Positions 21,311 through 31,221 of a stretch of DNA of 64,000 nt are shown in pieces (the first letter of the stretch is position 1; every line of letters starts with the position of its first letter). Under the pieces are notes generated by a model that worked only from the letters and a program-made list of their open reading frames with translations, made no database searches and had not been told where the DNA came from. The translations under genes and the position numbers were made by a program. Origin of the DNA: Symbiodinium natans (Eukaryota > Sar > Dinophyceae > Suessiales > Symbiodiniaceae); assembly GCA_905221605.1 (NCBI GenBank), contig CAJNDS010000747.1, forward strand, positions 1-64,000, written 5' to 3'.

Positions 21311-22228
21311 ATGCCCAGAGCACCTGTGCAGTCGAGATCCTCACTGCCAGCAAGTGATGGGTTGGAGTCATCTCACCCAACTTGCTCTGCAGAGAGCCAG
21401 AAAGAAGGCACGGCCCGACTGGAGGGCGAAGCAGCCCGGCTTGGGGAACTCTTCCCTTATGCGAGTCCTCTTACAGCCGGCTGTGGAGTTTCTCCAGCCT
21501 TGGAAGACCAGGTAAGATGCTCGAGCAGCCTGGCAAATCCAGAGCGAACTTGGGCCCATAGAGCCAATTGTGGTCCCAGCCAAAGCAGGACTTTCCACCA
21601 AGCACTCTGCTTTCGCTGGCATCACAAGGGCCGGAAAGAGTGGCTGCTCCTCTCCGAGGACAGCAGCGTGTATTTTGTTCGCACCAGCAAATCCGGCAAA
21701 ACAGTCCGAGCCGGACCCTGTGGGCAATGGAGATGCATGGAAGACCCAGCAGAGCTCCACGGGGGAACGGGAGGCGACCCGCCCGTGCAGTGGCTTCGCC
21801 TTTTGAACTTTAATTGCACTGGCTGTGGTAACATTCCAACCCATAACCTCAACTTCTTGCCCGGTCCTGGGAAAAGGCAACCAGCGATCTTGCATGGAGA
21901 GGATGGAAGACGCATCGAGCTCTACTGTGCCCTTTGTCTAGAAAGCTTCCTAGCGTGCACGTGGAGCTGGCCGAGTTTCGACCAAGCAGTTAGGAGACCG
22001 GTGTTTCTGGACTACGCTTCCCTTGCTAACTTGCGTCAGTTAGGTCACCAAGGTACGGAGCCCGTAGAACCTTTGCTGGCGCCGCTGTCTTCTGCAGCCA
22101 GCGCACATGGCTGGACCTTCCTTGAGGAAGGGTGTTCTCAGGATCTAGACTCCCCAGAAGAAGCAGGCAACAGTGATTGGCTAGTGTGTGGCTTTGAAGA
22201 CTTGGAAGACGTCCCCTGGGAGGTCTGA
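21311..22228 (+). CDS. Uncharacterised 305-residue protein with CxxC pairs
   Basis: It lies within the 2.5-kb insertion, about 120 bp after the spliced-leader-like start, and opens at the first ATG in that reading (gccATGc). No family recognised. The N-terminal third is Ser/Ala/Pro-rich. The middle has SVYFVRTSKSGKTVRAGPCG. CTGC (C169, C172) and CALC (C206, C209) are spaced like a zinc-ribbon knuckle pair with a 33-residue gap. The C-terminus is acidic (DWLVCGFEDLEDVPWEV). There are no introns in this stretch, as expected for a retroposed cDNA. An antisense frame covers part of it but has weaker composition. It could be a captured host gene or the element's own protein. Confidence 0.5.
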   Translation: MPRAPVQSRSSLPASDGLESSHPTCSAESQKEGTARLEGEAARLGELFPYASPLTAGCGVSPALEDQVRCSSSLANPERTWAHRANCGPSQSRTFHQALCFRWHHKGRKEWLLLSEDSSVYFVRTSKSGKTVRAGPCGQWRCMEDPAELHGGTGGDPPVQWLRLLNFNCTGCGNIPTHNLNFLPGPGKRQPAILHGEDGRRIELYCALCLESFLACTWSWPSFDQAVRRPVFLDYASLANLRQLGHQGTEPVEPLLAPLSSAASAHGWTFLEEGCSQDLDSPEEAGNSDWLVCGFEDLEDVPWEV

Positions 22229-22559
22229 CCTAATCCGGCCCCAACCCACCCAAATTGCAGGAGCTATGCCCTGCCAGAATCAAGGGTGAGATGCTCACCC
22301 TCCGGAATCCCTTTGTCACGGGTGAAGCTTCTCCCCGTCCAATCAGCGACGGTCCTGTGAGTCCGTTCCCAAACTGAGAGTGCCATAGGGCACCACGGAG
22401 AATCTTGCATAGAATTGGATCATTTAATGATCGCATAAGGATGCAGGTTGTAAGAATGCAAGCAGAAGTGCTCAGTCCCGGCACGTACCCAGATCCATCC
22501 GTCGGAATATTTTCGCAGTTGTTCCGATGGACACCCTGCAGGACAGGCCGCCTCGATGC

Positions 22560-23660
22560 GGCTTTTGTTCAGCCTGACACCGGTTCGGCCCCTTTGCTCG
22601 GTCTGTGCAGCAGACCGCTGGACCGGGTTTTCGGGCTCAGGTGCTTGTGGGCCTTCCACAGGCCCAACACGGGGTTCTCGCAAACACAGCGCACGAAAGG
22701 ATAACGTTAGAACCGCACCCTGAAGATCCTCACTGGTTGATGAGGGGAGGGAGGGCGCTGAGGTGTGGCAGGAACGGACGAGGATCCTAGTACGCCGACC
22801 GTATGAGGTTTAGGGCATTTCCCTGCATCAGTTTGGGGTTACCCGTGTTTGGCCTGTCGAGGATCTCCTTTGAGATTCCTGCAGGGTGCTGTTGTTTCTC
22901 TCCGGGTGGTGCAAGCCCATCTTGGAGGAAGCCTAGCGGCAGGCGTTGTTGTTAGGGACCAATGCTTGGCTGACGGACAGCCAGAGGCACCAGATTGTGG
23001 AGGTTAAAGGCTGTGGCTCGGTGCCTGAAAGCCTGCCCAACTGAGCTGCCCAAATCAACCAAGCCCTCCCTGCGTGCAAGTGGTATGGGCTCCTTGGAGC
23101 CGCTGAGGTTGAACCAGTTAGTAAGAGCGAGAAAGCTGGTTCCCCTCCCTGGTGAGTAAGTGCGAGAAAGCCAGGTCAGCAAACGGGGCTAACAGGAGCT
23201 CAGTGCTGCTGCGGCATGAGTTCCTGGGGCCTAGGTTAGTAAGGGCGAGAAAGCCTAGGCCTGTGCCGGAGGTTGGCGACTTTGCCAAGCCACTTGCGTT
23301 CAGTTTAGTACAGGCATTGCCCATGTATCGGTTCCAGACCTTCTGCCTTTTCTGAGTGAGCCGGAAGTGGGTGAGTTTCTCCCCTGTACTGGCAGGGCTG
23401 ATAGGGTAGGCAGTACAGACCAGGCAGTTCAACCTGCAGAACATTTTGCCTAGGGCTTTGTACAGTGCCAAACCAGTGAGTAGCCGTAGGCCGCCGAGCT
23501 TCTCGCGGAACTGGTTAGGCCCTTTTTCTTCTCTCGGTGCTCCCTGCACATAGTACGGCCGTGTCAAGCAGGCCAAGGACACCTCGAGAGTCCCTTTTCC
23601 GTGCATAGTTAATACCTACCGGAACTCCGGTTCCGAAGAGCCTAACCTGGCTAGCGACTC
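22560..23660 (+). ncRNA. Hairpin-rich segment, possible structured RNA
   Basis: No long frame fits here. Clear inverted repeats include CGGTCTG-tgcag-CAGACCG (about 22600) inside an outer CCGGT/ACCGG; TGGGCC-ttccaca-GGCCCA (about 22648); AGGCACC/GGTGCCT (about 22983-23027); GGCTCC-tt-GGAGCC (about 23089); GTACTG/CAGTAC (about 23385-23415); AACCAG/CTGGTT (about 23472-23517); and GGAAC/GTTCC (about 23621). Three further stem-loops share one loop (separate entry). The stems are perfect and close together, which points to a folded RNA. Family unknown; not rRNA as far as I can tell. Confidence 0.5.
23112..23261 (+). repeat. Three stem-loops with one conserved 18-nt loop
   Basis: Loops at 23118-23135, 23153-23170 and 23236-23253 read T(T/G)AGTAAG(A/T/G)GCGAGAAAG, all exactly 18 nt. 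Their stems differ yet pair perfectly: AACCAG/CTGGTT, CCTGG/CCAGG and GGCCTAGG/CCTAGGCC. Different sequences keeping the same pairing is the hallmark of selection on RNA (or single-stranded DNA) structure. Confidence 0.8.
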
Positions 23661-23674
23661 AGCCCGCTTTCGAG

Positions 23675-24207
23675 TGATATATGTGACCCTCCTAGTTTCC
23701 CAGTTGACACGTGATATGCACTTGAGTTGTCTGCTATGAGTGTGAAGCATAGGCACGAGGACATGTCAGGCAGTGCAGATTTCTTTTGGCTTGGTGAGAC
23801 CTTGTTTTGAGTGGGAGGAACCGTTTTCTGTTCGTTTTCTCGAAACTCGTTTGTCGGAACTCGTTTCCTGTTTGTGACCTGGTATTTGGTGACCAGAAGT
23901 GACTCAAGCCAGTTTAGGTCTGCACAGAGCTCAGCAGAGCACCTAAGAGGTGCTAGGAACCTACCCACAGTGTTTAGGAGTAGAAGTTCCATGGCTGAGT
24001 GTTTTTACCTGAAGTACCTTTGTTTTCCCATGTCTGGCAGACAGTGTTTGAAGCTGGAGAGCCGTGCTCGCATTGGCTCAAGACGAGCGGAGCTCGAGAA
24101 GCTGTGAACAGCGCAGTGAAAAGAGTCCGCACTTCGTGCTGTGAGGGTTGAGTGTAGTCTTGACCTGAGGTCCCTTAGGCCCCGTAGCTGTGCCACGAGT
24201 TTCAACG
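23675..24207 (+). repeat. 3' LTR, remainder, with duplicated 13 bp
   Basis: 23675-23687 is the second copy of TGATATATGTGAC. 23688-24207 continues the LTR to TTTCAACG and is followed by the GCGGT duplication. It differs from the 5' LTR by a TTGG insertion (about 23792) and substitutions at about 23890 and 23914. Confidence 0.92.
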
Positions 24208-25812
24208 GCGGTTGCCATGCTGAACGTGGTCCTTGCTGAAAACAAGAAACCCCGCTTGATCATGGATGGAACTATCAGTGGGACCAACCCGAGCTGTTTC
24301 ATGAACGAGAAGTACAACCTCCCTGGCCTGCAGGATGTTCGCTCTTGCTTTCCTCTCCGCGGGTGCCAATCTCAGCACGCAGGTTAACAATCCGTATCAA
24401 GGAATCGGAGCGTGGTCTGTGCGGCATCAAGCTGGAGGACGGCCGCCATTACTGGTATCGCGTGTGCCCCTTTGGTACGAATTTCTCAGCTCTTTGGTGG
24501 GCGCGGCTCTCATCCTTCATGATCAGGGTTTTCCATCTTCTATTATGGGTCGCACATATGCTCAGCATTTATGTGGACGATCTTTTACTGGTCCAGGATG
24601 ATGCTGTGGTGGCAGTGTTCGGCAGCTTGCTTCTTTCTTTCTGCAATCCTTCGGGATTCCTCTTTCCTGGGCCAAGGTACAACTCAGTCATGAGCTGAAG
24701 TGGTTGGGCTGGTGTTTTAACTTTCGCGCCGGAACGTTCTGGGTTCCAGAAGATAAGCGGGCCAAGCTGCTGCATCAAGTCCGGGTCCTTCTCAGAAAAG
24801 GTCCTGTCGAGAAACAGGCCCTAGAGCAGACCGTGGGTCTGTTGATGTGGATAACTCAGGCATCGGTGCAGCTGCGCCCCTGGCTTTGCAACCTTTGGCG
24901 GGACCTTCAACGTCCGGCAGCGACAAACTTCAGCATCTCTTCCAGTGAATGGCAGACGCTCAAGGATCACCTGGATGAGAACTTGCGGTTCTGTTCTACC
25001 CCGCCTGGGACGGCCATTCCATGCGGTGCTACCTTGATCTCTGCACGACACATCCCACTTCGCAGCAAGGCAGATCTGTGCAAGGTCCCTTTGACAACTC
25101 GTCGCGTCTACATGCGGATTGCTGACCCGCAACACCGGAAGCGGCATGTGTCCGAGGCGAGCCGTCGCTTCTTGCTCTTCTGGGAGGACTGGTGTCTCCA
25201 GTCTCCATCACTCACATGCTTGCAACCTTCTTGCAGGGCGATCTCCGCAAAACTTGCAGCCGATGCGTTTGCTTCCAGCCAGTGCATTGGGATTGGGGGC
25301 TTTCTTCGTGTCCAGGGCTCCTCGGCAGTTTGGTTCAGTGAACGTTTTGATCTCTCCGATATGCAATGCTTGGGGGTGCCTCTCGCCCCGGACGCTCAGA
25401 AGAACATTGGTTGCTGGGAACTGCTCGCCCAGATGGCCCTGCTCATCCTCTTTGCGGAGGTCTGTCCGGGTGGTCGTGCTGGCTTGTCGCTCCGCACCTT
25501 CTGCGATAACAGCGCGGCTGAGTCAGCAGGCAATCGCATGCTGACAACTTCCAGCCCCCTTTGCTTTTTCGCGCAGCAACTGGCGTGTCTTTCATTCCAG
25601 CTCGGCTCGGCCTCACCTTGGACATCCAGCACATCTCCGGCTTTCGCAATACAGAAGCAGATTTCTTGAGTAGATGGCAGCCGCCGGCGGAGTTGCAGCA
25701 CGGGTTTGAGCTCTTGTACAGGTATCGATTTCCTGTGGCTCGCATTTGGCAGTCGCATCATGATGTGCGTCTTTTTCCCGCAGATACAAAGCTGCTGTGG
25801 CAGCCCCCGTGA
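24208..25812 (+). pseudogene. RT and RNase H of the interrupted retroelement (3' part)
   Basis: From 24215 the strand reads MLNVVLAENKKPRLIMDG and NPSCFMNEKYNLPGLQDVR, then after a frame change YWYRVCPFGTNFSALWW and the catalytic box LSIYVDDLLLVQDD (about 24570). A thumb-like WLGWCFNFRAGTFWVP leads into a 321-codon open stretch (24704-25669) with DNSAAESAGN near 25510. After another frame change, LDIQHISGFRNTEADFLSRW closes the RNase H (about 25620-25680), and the reading ends at 25812. At least three frames are used, so it is inactive. It continues the reading cut at 11615. Confidence 0.8.
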
Positions 25813-25885
25813 GCTCAGTCGTCACACTTGAATGTTTGGGGCTTTCCAGGCGTTCCTCCTTCACTTTAGGATGTGGCAGTTCTAA

Positions 25886-26815
25886 AGTGGGGAATGTCTT
25901 TTGGTTCGCATGGATCGGTAACGTGTTCATGCTGCATGCTCACCTTTGATGCTTCGACCGCCACATCCAAAAAGTGAAGGAGTGTTTCGTCCGATGGTCC
26001 TTTGTGCAGTGGAGTGCATAGATCCGATTCGCGTGAGATATCTTCTGCATTCATCTTGATGTTGTAGATGTTCGGATTTGGCGAATGCGGGTGTGCATTG
26101 TGAAAGATTTCCTTTGCTGTACTTTGGGCGATGGCTGATAGTAAAATATAAACGTATCTTGTGTTTACTCAAGGATGTTTTTATTTTACTTCAACTGAGC
26201 TGTCACCTTGCTTGCGTATCAGCCATCGGCCCAAAGTGAGAGACTCATGTCTGGACACATGACATGCTTCGCATGCGTGAGCAATTTTTGTGATCCCACC
26301 CTCCCGCCCTTGGATTGTCTCTGGGGGTGGTGTGCTCTTTTGTTTTCCCTCGGGATTCGAGCCGGTTGCAGCAGGCTTTTGCTCGCATGGAGATGAAATC
26401 TCCCACACTTTCGATAATGGCATGTCTTGTGCCATTTGTCACTTCCAATGTGGTGTCCCACTTTTTCGAGCGCCTGAATCTTGCGCCCAAATTTCTCTGG
26501 CACGTCGGCAAGCCGTGGTGCCACTCTGTATAGCCCTCCTTGGGGGGGGAATGTCTTTTGGTTCGCATGGATCGGTAACGTGTTCATGCTGCATGCTCAC
26601 CTTTGATGCTTCGACCGCCACATCCAAAAAGTGAAGGAGTGTTTCGTCCGATGGTCCTTTGTGCAGTGGAGTGCATAGATCCGATTCGCGTGAGATATCT
26701 TCTGCATTCATCTTGATGTTGTAGATGTTCGGATTTGGCGAATGCGGGTGTGCATTGTGAAAGATTTCCTTTGCTGTACTTTGGGCGATGGCTGATAGTA
26801 AAATATAAACAGTGG
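25886..26815. mobile_element. Small element with identical 263-bp terminal repeats (TRIM-like)
   Basis: 25891-26153 and 26548-26810 are identical direct repeats, separated by 394 bp without a frame. AGTGG precedes the first (25886-25890) and follows the second (26811-26815), a 5-bp target duplication. A run of G (about 26542-26549) precedes the second repeat like a polypurine tract. This fits a terminal-repeat retrotransposon in miniature. The repeat ends (GGAATG...ATAAAC) are not TG...CA and no primer-binding site is recognised. Inside, ACTTTGGGC-GATGGCTGATA recurs inverted at 26217-26238. A B1-A2-B2 arrangement of a DIRS-like host is the alternative, but it would not give a target duplication. 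Confidence 0.65.
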
Positions 26816-28085
26816 GATCTGTTGACTTCAAGAGAGCGATGATGCATTGTATGCGCCTGGGCAATCAGAGAAGTTGACAGTGATGCTTGCAGACAAGTTA
26901 CGGGATATCAGCCAGCTGAGAGTTTATGCCAAAGATCCAAGTTCAAGCATAGCTTGGCACAATGCTTTCTCTTAAGTCTTAAAGTTGCCGATGCCACAGT
27001 TGAGTTGGTGGCTGGTAGAGTGGAAAGTTAGAATATGAATGCACAGAAGAAGAATTGGCTTAAAGACATTATTGACACTAGCTGGTGGTATGACGATTGG
27101 CAGAGTGCTTTTGTATTTACATAATGTCGGCAGTTTGAATTGTCAATCTTCCAATGTCCATGTTTTTGTTGTTTTTCTTTGGCTGCAACAGTTTTGTCAA
27201 ATGCTGGAAGCTTGGTCAATTGGGAATGCAAATGCAAGTGACTTCCAACGGATTGTAGAGAGATTCGAATGTGTGCAACAGGATGCTTCTTGAAGACCAA
27301 CATGCCACCTTGAGGTCTTGCGAAAAAATTTATTACACTCAGTAAATGTGGCTCGTGACCTTGAGGTCGAGCACACTTCCACTGATCTGTTACGGTTTCG
27401 ATAATCCCAAACAGCTTCGAGGTTTTGACTCACCTTGGCAATCTCTTGCACCGGTTGCACCAGCTTCTTAAAGCTACTTTGGTATATCATTGCATCCACT
27501 GGGCAGCCCGGCTCAGAAGCATGTCAGACAAGAATTGCCCATTTTGGAAAAGCGTATTGTTAAAAGCCAAGAATTTCATTAATAACACCTAAGATTTCTT
27601 TGTTGGTTGCAATGGCACAATCCAGAAAGATCAAACTGCAATCACTGACTGTCGGTTCTGAGCAATACTTGCTCCATGCGACTGCGAACCACAAATGAAA
27701 CATTCTGTTCCTGTCGGGTCCTTTGACAATCTTTCCTCCTTTTCCTTTTCTTTTCCTTTTTAGAACCTTTGCTAAACCCTTTCTTTCCTTTCCCTTTAAC
27801 CTCCAATTGGCTCCGCAAGGTCCAAAACGTGCTGAAACCCAGGTTGAGAGAAGGTTCAGGGTTGATGGAGGTTCAGTTAGAAGTGGGAGTTTCTGTGTCG
27901 CAAGTTTGGAAGGTGGGATTTAAGAATTATTCTGGCAGTAGACAACAACAACGTCCAGCCTCTTGCCTTAGAGTCTTTGCATTTGCATGTGTCTGCGAGG
28001 CCTCGAACACAATTCCATGCTGGCTAGCCACTGTGAGAAAGATGTCCACAGGCTATTGTTAAGAATGATTTTTTGAGTTCGTTCC
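26816..28085. other. No gene recognised
   Basis: About 1.27 kb of moderately AT-rich sequence between the TRIM-like element and the ATT/ACT block. Frames are short (under 100 codons) on both strands. Pyrimidine-rich tracts (27721-27800) are the only visible structure. Confidence 0.6.
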
Positions 28086-29720
28086 GTGCATGATAAAATG
28101 CATTTATTGCCATGCGTGTGTCAATTATCTTCTTTTTGTTATTATTGTTATTATTGCTGCTATGACGATTTTTATTACTACAATTATTCATCTTATTGTT
28201 GCGATTACTATTTCAATTATAATTACCATAACTATTACTATTACGCGTATTGTTGTTGTTATTATTATTATTAATATTGCTATTGCTAATACTATTTTTT
28301 TTAGTATTACTATTATTTCTATGATTACTACTTTTATTATTATTATTATTGCTGTTAGTATTAATATTGTTATTATTATTGTTACTATTATCATTAATGT
28401 TATTATTACTATTACTATTATTATTATTATCAATGATTCGAGTACTTTTTTTGCTTAATTAATTACTATTATATTATTAATTATCATTACTATTCCATTA
28501 TTATTAATTATTTGAATTCTATTACTTATATTACTAGACTATTTCTATTAGTATTATTATATTACTATTCTATTCTATTACTCTTACTATTATATTGTTA
28601 TTTTATTATTTTTATCCTTACTATACGATTACTACATTATGATTTAACTATTACCATCACTATTACTATTATTATTTTTACTTTTACTATTACTTTGACA
28701 TTACTATTAATATGACCACTAGTATTATTATTATTGAGATCATTGTTACTCTTTACGATTACTAGTACGATTACGTTTACGATTATCATTATGATTATTA
28801 TTAAGTATTATTATTAATGCTATTCTTACATGTTCTAAAATATATTTAGTTTACGATTACAATTACCATTACATTATTATTATTACTATTATTTTTATAT
28901 TATATTACTATTACTAGTATTTTTTCATTATTATTTACTATTACATTACTATTACTATTAGTATTAGCAGTACTATGACGTCTGTTATTACTATTAACTA
29001 TTACTCTTACTATTACTATCTTACTATTACTATTATTTTTTACGAATTATTATGATTCTTTATTTATATTACTATTGCTATTACGAATTATTTTTTAATT
29101 ATTACTATTGCTATTACTATTATTACTATTATTATTATTACGTGTCGCGTCCGCCCCGTAGTGATTCATATGACTATAGTCGATACTATGACTATTATTA
29201 TTACTTACTATTATTAATAGTATTATTGCTTTTATGACTATTACTATTACCTATCTCTAGTACGATTTAGTATAGTATTATACTATTATTATTAATATTA
29301 TTATTATTATTATATTCTTGCGAATTAGTACTATGACTAGTACTATTTATTGTATTACTATTACATTTACTAGTTATTTATAACAATTATTATTTCTAGA
29401 TTAATTTTACTATTACTATTACTATTACTTGTTACTATTATTATTACAGCTATTACTATTACTATTACAATTACTATTACTATTACTATTACTATTACTA
29501 TTACTATTACTATTACTATTACTATTATTATTACTATTATTATTACTATTATTATTATTATTATTATGATCATTATTATAATTATTACTATGACTATTAC
29601 CATTATTTATTATTATTACTATTACTATTACTATTATTATTATTATGATTATGACAATTATTATTTCTATTACGATTAGTATTACTATTGCGATTACGAT
29701 GACTATGTCATTATAATTTC
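28086..29720. repeat. ATT/ACT-rich low-complexity block (~1.6 kb)
   Basis: The sequence is built almost wholly from ATT, ACT and related triplets, including a clean (ATTACT)n run near 29470-29525. Open frames here give only Ile/Thr/Tyr strings and are not genes. GC content is far below that of the neighbouring gene region. Confidence 0.95.
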
Positions 29721-30525
29721 CTTGTTTCCGAGGCGATGATATAATGTCAAGCGAACAGTGGTGAATCAGTCTTAAAAACGCGAACATGGGGACACAAGAT
29801 CTTTCCGCAAAGCGTGGTTGCCGTGGCTACGTTTCCATCCCGTCCGTGCCTCCATGCTTGGGGCTTCTTCGGGTTTCTTTCGCCGACCGAGCCACCTTAG
29901 ATTAAGACACAAAGGACATCCAAAGCCCAAAGCTTCCCACTTCCCGGCCAGCATCCATCCATGATGGCCCTGCGGAAGGAGAACAACAACTACTTAGAAC
30001 CCAGATTCGGAATCCAGGTTCCAACCCAGGTTCGAACCCAGGTTCAACCCAAACCCAAAGCACAGGCACATCTTTTGCAGCGAAGATGACAGAGGTTGAA
30101 AACGTATGAAGCAAGAGCAGCGTTTGAAACAGTGAGTGAACAAAATACAAGTTTGAAACTGGCTAAACAAACAAACAGAAATTGCTGCAAACTGGCCAGG
30201 AAAGCCGAAGTGGCAGTTTCATCCATTTGATTTTTTGCTGCAAAGCAGAATGTAGCAGCCCTGTCACTGTCTGTGTGTGTGTGTGCGCCATGTGTGTGCA
30301 GCTCGATAGTCGAAGATGTAGTTGTGCCATGCCATGTAAAGGTTGCATTTCTGTGCTTGGTGTCAAGCATTTTTTCTGGAGATGCTTGAGATCGTGAAGA
30401 CCGGGCCCGGTTGAAGTCGCATGTCAGGCTCAAACGAAGCGACGTTGCATGTTCAGCCAAATTTGAAGCACAGTTCAGCTGCCATAATGTGCCATACTGC
30501 ACGTTCGAGCTGATTTAGATGCTTC
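29721..30525. other. No gene recognised; short repeat of CCAGGTTC
   Basis: Mixed sequence without a convincing frame. At 30012-30048 a roughly 12-bp unit (CCAGGTTCRAAC) repeats four times. A short (TG)n run lies at 30272-30285. Confidence 0.5.
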
Positions 30526-31206
30526 TCACTCCCCCGCATTGTCTTTCCAAGCACCCATGGCAGATGAGCCCCTACCATCCCACACTCCCGAGAAATTGCC
30601 ACCAGCCGTTGCCGCGAGCGCTGCGAGCATTATGGGCAAGGCAGCCTCGGACTCCTCTGATGAGGCGTCGGCAGTTCGAAGCACGAGTTGCTTAAATAAT
30701 CCGAGACTGGCTTGAAGCTGGGCTACGCTGAGATCGCTTAAGTTTTGCATGGATAACACTGATAGACTCGTGGGGGCTGGAAAAAGTCCCGTCGTCCTTT
30801 TGCTCTTAATGAATGCCGTGCTCTGGGCACCCGTAGCGCCCCACAGGGATTTACAACTTGTTATGCTCACGTGTCGGACAGAGAAATTGTTGTAAATGCT
30901 TTCTACTGACAGGTCATAGACCTTGGCAAAGTGCCGAAAGATTGTAACCCATGTCATTGCAGGACGTTTGGACTCCTTTACCATGGAATTGAAGAGAAGC
31001 ATACATATATGCATGAAGCAATACATTGGCAGACAAGGAATTTGTTTCAGAATCTTCGTGGTTCCGGGATCGATGTCGACTTCATGCCCTGCGTGGACTG
31101 TGCAATCTTGGCAACGGAAAAGACGGCAGTTCCTTCGCCGCGGCTTCGCTCTCTTTGGGTCCAAACGTGCTTGGAGAACGCGTCGGCATAACACGAATTT
31201 AAGCAT
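30526..31206 (-). CDS. Possible 226-codon frame, or plus-strand gene start
   Basis: The minus strand is open for 226 codons and resembles no family. The same region on the plus strand has an ATG in good context at 30548 (cccATGG) opening MADEPLPSHTPEKLPPA with an acidic/Ser stretch, ending at about 30711. That could be the first exon of the Lys/RS-rich gene downstream. I cannot decide between the strands; the neighbouring genes are all plus. Confidence 0.25.
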   Translation of the reverse strand: MLKFVLCRRVLQARLDPKRAKPRRRNCRLFRCQDCTVHAGHEVDIDPGTTKILKQIPCLPMYCFMHICMLLFNSMVKESKRPAMTWVTIFRHFAKVYDLSVESIYNNFSVRHVSITSCKSLWGATGAQSTAFIKSKRTTGLFPAPTSLSVLSMQNLSDLSVAQLQASLGLFKQLVLRTADASSEESEAALPIMLAALAATAGGNFSGVWDGRGSSAMGAWKDNAGE

Positions 31207-31221
31207 TGGCAGGACAGCGAT

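Larger units (their letters stand above)
21179..23674 (+). mobile_element. 2.5-kb RNA-derived-looking insertion in the copia 3' LTR
   Basis: It is flanked by a 13-bp target duplication TGATATATGTGAC (21166-21178 and 23675-23687), typical of target-primed reverse transcription rather than of LTR integration. The insert begins TGATTGGCTCAAG; its last 10 bases equal the last 10 of the DinoSL. Next come tRNA-promoter-like boxes, a 305-codon frame (21311-22228), and about 1.2 kb dense in stem-loops. No RT and no clear poly(A) tail are present, so it is non-autonomous or a retroposed transcript. It must be younger than the copia insertion. Confidence 0.8.
11616..24207 (+). mobile_element. Ty1/copia-type LTR retrotransposon, nearly intact
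   Basis: It has LTRs of 532 bp, a tRNA-Met-type primer-binding site, gag and protease, integrase-RT-RNase H in copia order, and a purine tract. Without the later insertion in its 3' LTR it would be about 10.1 kb, about twice a typical copia. The extra length lies in a long region between protease and integrase and in a C-terminal extension after RNase H. LTR differences are few: a 4-bp indel (TTGG at about 23792) and two substitutions in about 530 bp, so the insertion is recent. Both large frames are open, so the coding part could still be functional. The split 3' LTR may prevent new copies. Confidence 0.93.
9195..25885 (+). mobile_element. Decayed RT retroelement, split by a copia insertion
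   Basis: The parts at 9195-11615 and 24208-25885 belong together. The plus-strand reading that breaks at 11615 continues at 24208 after removal of the copia element and one GCGGT duplication. The left part holds a methyltransferase-like segment on the minus strand (9931-10823) and the pre-RT linker on the plus strand (about 11341-11615). The right part holds RT and RNase H. Stops and frameshifts show it is dead. The left boundary is where the satellite stops at 9194; the right end is uncertain. DIRS/Ngaro-like or Ty3-like affinity is possible from the RNase H end motif (HISGFRN..ADFLSRW), but the class is undecided. Confidence 0.65.

Noticed and set aside
23112..23261. CRISPR array
   Set aside because: Only three repeats, unequal spacing, and the repeat is the loop of hairpins; the sequence is eukaryotic.
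22700..23660. Large-subunit rRNA fragment
   Set aside because: Phrases such as 'ggatcctagtacgcc' recall rRNA, but no conserved rRNA block (sarcin loop, peptidyl-transferase ring) was found.
25889..26810. Split direct repeats (B1-A2-B2) of a DIRS element
   Set aside because: No matching A1 was seen at the left end of the RT element, and the AGTGG duplication fits an LTR-type insertion better.
28086..29790. Frames rich in Ile/Val/Thr or Asn/Ser
   Set aside because: They come from the ATT/ACT low-complexity block.
30526..31206. Firm gene call for the 226-codon minus-strand frame
   Set aside because: The plus strand offers an equally plausible exon, and no family supports either; listed at low confidence only.
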